NCBI GenBank assembly: GCA_016098155.1
Contig: JAAAJB010000863.1
Span: 1-10,352, forward strand
Reading direction: 5' to 3'
Source: Actinomortierella ambigua
Lineage: Eukaryota > Mortierellomycota > Mortierellomycetes > Mortierellales > Mortierellaceae
Length of the DNA: 10,352 nucleotides
Part shown: piece after piece, positions 7,557 through 10,352 of the stretch
Layout: the number at the start of each line of letters is the position of its first letter
Position numbering within the stretch: the first letter of the stretch is position 1
The notes under the pieces: generated by a model
Databases searched by the model: none
What the model saw: the letters and a program-made list of their open reading frames with translations, nothing else
What the model was told of the DNA's origin: nothing
Program-made: the position numbers and the translations under genes

Positions 7557-8158
7557 TATCCAAGGTTGAGTTTGGCCACTTTCATCAGTTAGTAGCACCC
7601 ATAGCATTTTTTTTCACCAGGTGGTTGCAGATGGCAAATCACGCGTGCCCTGACTCTTCACGTTTGCTCAGCTCTCGTGAAGACATGATGGTTGACTATC
7701 ACGATTGCTCAGAAGACGTCTTCCTGCGAATTCTTTTTAAGCTCGTTGTGTGACATATGTCTATTTGAGAGAACGGGACAACAACACCTCCCGTTGTGCA
7801 TTGCTCTTTGTTAGTGTTAAACTTTCTTGTCTACCGCCTCATGCTCGGGGTCTCTAAGGTGTCGGTGAACTTGAGCGCATTCGAGACAGCTTTTGCCCTT
7901 GCGCAGTACGCCGACAGCGCACCTGAAATGGGGAATGTTGGTTGTTGACAACGAGGTCTACAAATGGGTGTGAATCCCCAAATGCTAGCATTATCAGCCA
8001 ACAACTCCCTTGAATCGGGTGCACAGCACGGAGCTCCATTTATTATATTCTCATCGCACCCTGTCACCGTTACACTAAAGTACAAAAGATACACTTTCTT
8101 TTCATCTGCATGTGGAAAGAATCCCTGGAAAGACTGAGCATGAGTATTTTTTTTTGCG

Positions 8159-8166
8159 TATAAAAG
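8159..8166 (+). promoter_or_regulatory. TATA box of the second secreted-protein gene
   Basis: TATAAAAG lies 297 bp upstream of the ATG and aligns with TATACAAG at 6239. A start about 30 bp downstream would give a leader of roughly 260 nt, or about 50 nt if the putative intron 8221-8433 is removed. Confidence 0.6.
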
Positions 8167-8220
8167 AATGTATAATCTACACTCATTGTCAATCACCCAT
8201 CTCCAAAGCACTTTTTTTTG

Positions 8221-8433
8221 GTAGGTCCCTCGCCCCTCACTTGTTCCTTCTATTTTCACTCCTTACCCCGCTATTTCACTATCTCTCCAGCACCCCACCT
8301 TCTCTCAACCGCGTAGTCGCCTTAGCTCTGTCATCGATCTCTCCCATGTTGGGGACATCTGGTACTATGGAATACAGCCACAAAAACACTAACTACTCTT
8401 CGTCCCTTGCGATACTCTGCGCATTGATTATAG
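8221..8433 (+). other. Putative leader intron of the second secreted-protein gene
   Basis: The 213-nt segment begins GTAGGT, contains the consensus branch site CTAAC (8389-8393) and ends ATTATAG 22 bp before the ATG. Its 3' half is homologous to the leader of paralogue 1, where CTAAC and the TAG acceptor are both kept. Removing it would delete the upstream ATGs at 8346 and 8367. The distance from branch site to acceptor (about 40 nt) is long for a fungal intron. Confidence 0.4.
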
Positions 8434-8459
8434 GCAAGAAGATTCGATCTCCAACATGA
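8346..8459 (+). other. Upstream ORF overlapping the paralogue 2 start codon
   Basis: A 37-codon uORF (starting MLGTSGTMEYSHKN, with a second in-frame ATG at 8367) ends at the TGA of ATGA, so its stop overlaps the main start codon. That arrangement can allow termination-reinitiation. Part of the peptide aligns with the uORF at 6362. If the leader intron is spliced, the uORF is absent from the mRNA. Confidence 0.35.
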
Positions 8460-8806
8460 AGCTCTCAATTGCCCTCGTTGCTTCCTGCGTCCTGGCCTAT
8501 GCTAGTGCTAATTCTGGCATTATCTGCGGTGGTGGCCAGATCTCTGGGGGTGATGTGTCCGACTTGCAAAACGCCATAATGACCGTACCGTACCAGGAAA
8601 ACGTGAAGGGTCGTTATCGATATTGCCGCCGCAAAATGTGTGTGATTTGCTATTCCTACATGAGTAGAGAATATGACGCCAAGTCCTCTTGTATTAAGGT
8701 GTCAGAGGATGTTATTTATCGTATTACCAACCCCTCTCCGGGATTCTGCGACTACTACAACTACTATGGCTGGGGCGTCGAGCTTTTCCACTACTGGAGA
8801 CAGTGA
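8456..8806 (+). CDS. Small secreted cysteine-rich protein, paralogue 2
   Basis: The product is 116 residues. A signal peptide covers about 1-18 (MKLSIALVASCVLAYASA), leaving a mature chain of about 98 residues. Six mature cysteines (24, 57, 62, 65, 79, 98) have spacing C-x32-C-x4-C-x2-C-x13-C-x18-C. The last four intervals are identical to paralogue 1, and the first is four residues shorter. CGGGQISGGDV (24-34), KMCVIC (60-65), GFCDYYN (96-102) and LFHYW (110-114) are the shared motifs. The middle of the mature chain, between the first two cysteines, and the stretch after CDYYN (two residues longer here) differ most. It is tyrosine-rich (12 in the mature part). It is probably secreted and disulfide-bonded, with unknown function; an effector-like or antimicrobial role is only an inference from size and duplication. 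Confidence 0.87.
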   Translation: MKLSIALVASCVLAYASANSGIICGGGQISGGDVSDLQNAIMTVPYQENVKGRYRYCRRKMCVICYSYMSREYDAKSSCIKVSEDVIYRITNPSPGFCDYYNYYGWGVELFHYWRQ

Positions 8807-8891
8807 TCAGACTTTGCTCTCCTTCTCCCGCCCGCGTTGTTTTCAGGTGCTGGAAATAACGTCGCATGCTGTCTGTCGGACGAAGGGAACA

Positions 8892-8897
8892 AATAAA
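8892..8897 (+). terminator. Polyadenylation signal of paralogue 2
   Basis: AATAAA occurs 85 bp after the stop codon and is followed by AT-rich then T-rich sequence. It corresponds to the signals at 4972 and 6830 in the other units. Confidence 0.6.
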
Positions 8898-8994
8898 ATA
8901 TTCTTCGTTTATGACACCGCTCTATCGAATGTATTCTTTTTTGCTCTATGCCAGGTTCTTTGGATGAATGACTGTCGTGAGGTCGGGCGATGGA

Positions 8995-9076
8995 GCAGGC
9001 ACAAATATGGAGATTTGCATGAAACCTCCAGACCCAGCAACAGGTCTGCCACCATGACTTTCTCAAGGTACAAGGT
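8995..9076 (+). repeat. Left copy of an imperfect direct repeat
   Basis: This segment aligns with 9715-9806 with small gaps. Shared pieces in order are GAGCA, AAAT(AT)GGAGA, TTGC, CC...ACCC, CAACAG, TCTGC, CTCAAGG and GGTT. It starts in the conserved 3' block of unit 3. The two copies bracket DNA missing from units 1 and 2. Confidence 0.5.
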
Positions 9077-9714
9077 TATGTTCAGCCTCAACCAAAACTA
9101 CGCACAAATGAAGTGTGCTATGCAATTATTTCGTTCATATCGAGAGAACGTACAACTGGCTACAATGGAAACACTGTTGATTTTCGTGAGGCGAGCGAGC
9201 TCTTCATGGCAGACTTCGTCTCCGGGGTACGTAGAGTAAGGGGGAAAAATATCTTCCCCAGGCACTCCCTTCCTCTTCCGAAGACGATCCCTCATGATCT
9301 TGATCAACGACTGCACTTGGAGCTGGCTAACAAAGAAGTCAACGCCCAGTTCGTCCATGACACTCAGCTACGCTGGCTGTGTAACAGTCGACAAAACGGG
9401 GTGCGAAAAATAGTGTTCTAAATCTTTACAGAAAGGAAGAACGTGAGGTCTCGCTCAATTGCCTAGAAGGTCAACAGCTAACGGAGCCCCTTTCCATCAA
9501 AATGTTATGCATTTGATCAAAGGAGTCCTTGGAGGGGCGAATGGTCGACTGTGCCGAAACTGATTCGGGGGCCATTTTTAGTGTATATCCTTGGGAAAAG
9601 TTGCCAGGGGGGAAAAGGCATCTTAAGCAAACGCGTTTGGTAGGGTTCTAAATGGAATGATAATTGTGAAACTGTGACATGCAAAGTAGCGCTTGTTCTG
9701 CTAGGAGCAAGAGA
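9077..9714. other. Extra segment present only in unit 3
   Basis: Units 1 and 2 have about 85 bp between the 3' block and GTTGCCAGG; unit 3 has about 830 bp. The added DNA contains a minus-strand open frame at 9098-9358 (86 codons, ATG at 9358, starting MDELGVDFFVSQLQVQ). Its reading looks more protein-like than most spacer frames, with charged helical segments and no low complexity, but I do not recognise it. An overlapping plus frame (9113-9421) is also open. No terminal inverted repeats were found, so a transposon is not shown. Confidence 0.4.
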
Positions 9715-9806
9715 GCAAGGAAATGGAGACACTTGCTGACATTGGTTCGCAGGGCTCCCACCCTTTGGATCAACAGCGTCTGCTGGTATCACTCAAGGAG
9801 CGGTTC
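9715..9806 (+). repeat. Right copy of an imperfect direct repeat
   Basis: This is the partner of 8995-9076, with CAACAG at 9771-9776 and CTCAAGG at 9792-9798. The pair suggests an unequal duplication in which one copy of the linker was kept at each side of the extra segment. Confidence 0.5.
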
Positions 9807-9822
9807 CCTGAAAAAAAAGTAC

Positions 9823-9840
9823 AAAATGCTCTAGCATTTT
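9823..9840. repeat. 18-bp perfect inverted repeat
   Basis: AAAATGCT and its reverse complement AGCATTTT are separated by CT. It lies just before the point where the unit 3 spacer resumes homology with unit 2 (GTTGCCAGG at 9843), directly after an A run. It could be a short hairpin or a binding site, and is not present at the matching place in unit 1 or 2. Confidence 0.6.
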
Positions 9841-10352
9841 CCGTTGCCAGGATGAGAGTGCGACCGTGAGTGTGTGACTGGCTGAAAAATGACTTTTTCA
9901 TCTCATTAGCTATATACCTTCAACCTGACTAAGACTCGACTTTGAGTTTTGCATATACGAGTCGGACTCGGAGTCTAAGGTGGGAGCCTTGTGGGTCCAC
10001 CTCCCTACCCGCAAAATCACATTACTTTCAGGGTCTCAATGTTGAGAAGTGAATGAGGTTGGCTAAACGGCCATTCTCCCCTGAAGACTAGGTACCGCTG
10101 GTAGGAGTGGTAGCTTTGGGATGACCAGTGGCATCGACATCTCGAATGTTCAAGGGTGCTGATAATCTAGAAAACAAAGCGCTTGGGGACCAGAACGCGG
10201 GCAATAGCGATTCTTACGGTTTGTACCACCTTCGTATATGGTTGCATCCTCAAATTATCTGCTCGCTCAATGTATAGCAAAGGCATATTCTCTCTTAAAT
10301 CGATAAGGTCTGGGACCACGCATATATTTGAGTTGCCGAAGCTGTGCACTCC

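Larger units (their letters stand above)
6807..8455 (+). repeat. Tandem-array intergenic unit 2
   Basis: This is the second copy of the shared spacer, between the two intact paralogues. Its block from 7032 is clearly homologous to 9843-10352, including a 55-bp exact match (7502-7556 with 10298-10352). Further anchors match unit 1: TGTGTGACAT near 7747, AAGTACAAAAG near 8078 and the TATA box at 8159. Open frames inside it, such as minus 7831-8259 and plus 7532-7753, are not conserved in the other copies and have no recognisable product, so I read the unit as noncoding. Confidence 0.8.
8807..10352 (+). repeat. Tandem-array intergenic unit 3 (incomplete, with extra segment)
   Basis: The spacer after paralogue 2 begins with the same 3' block as the other units (AATAAA at 8892; a GAGGTCGGGCGATGGAGC motif at 8980). 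It then carries extra DNA to about 9806 and resumes the shared block with GTTGCCAGG at 9843, running off the window within the 55-bp identical block. Matches to unit 2 include CATCTCATTAGC (9899-9910 and 7088-7099) and TTCAAGGGTGCTGATAATCT (10149-10168 and 7342-7361). Confidence 0.78.

Noticed and set aside
7831..8259. 142-codon minus-strand frame and the plus frame 7532-7753 in unit 2
   Set aside because: The homologous part of unit 1 does not preserve these frames, so they are more likely chance openings in repeated noncoding DNA.
9062..9798. CTCAAGG at 9062-9068 and 9792-9798 as a transposon target-site duplication
   Set aside because: The match is part of a much longer imperfect direct repeat and no terminal inverted repeats are present inside it, so a target-site duplication is not the simplest reading.
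1..10352. tRNA, rRNA or CRISPR features
   Set aside because: I looked for GTTCGA-type tRNA arms with matching stems and for regularly spaced short repeats and found none that hold up.

Overview
The window looks like nuclear DNA of a fungus. Coding density is low and genes are single and monocistronic, with TATA boxes, AATAAA-type polyadenylation signals and candidate short introns (GTATGT, GTACGT or GTAGGT donors, CTAAC branch sites, pyrimidine-rich acceptors). Homopolymer and dinucleotide tracts are common. Two genes encode small secreted cysteine-rich proteins. A BTB-BACK protein ending in an 'IRFPL..TGLLP..RHHA' type tail is a gene style I associate with early-diverging fungi (Mortierella or chytrid-like). 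That placement is an inference with low confidence.

Left part (1-3700): a TG microsatellite and a long promoter region lead to an alpha/beta hydrolase (970-1677, +). It has a clear TATA box and a likely 5'-UTR intron whose removal clears all upstream ATGs. A gene-poor spacer follows, then a BTB-BACK protein (2325-3626, +). This gene probably carries a 48-nt intron that is also readable in frame. Its C-terminus is made of heptad repeats followed by an out-of-frame 34-bp duplication.

Middle (3700-4740): about 1 kb with no gene I can support.

Right part (about 4740-10352): a decayed tandem array. Two paralogous small secreted proteins (6450-6806 and 8456-8806, both +) share a signal peptide, six mature cysteines in the same spacing, and the motifs CGGG, GFCDYYN and LFHYW. 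Their intergenic DNA is also homologous. The order of anchors (AATAAA, 3' block, GTTGCCAGG block, ATCGATAAGG block, poly-T block, TATA box, leader, gene) recurs in 4938-6449 and 6807-8455, and a third copy of the first part runs off the right end (8807-10352). A degenerate ORF at 4749-4937 sits where an earlier gene copy should be. The third copy carries an extra segment of roughly 640-730 bp, bracketed by an imperfect direct repeat.

The genes do not form an operon or an obvious pathway. The most notable content is the locally expanding, apparently unnamed six-cysteine secreted family, which has the usual look of fungal effector or antimicrobial candidates. Nothing in the sequence proves a function. 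The layout predicts another family member about 0.8-0.9 kb beyond the right edge.
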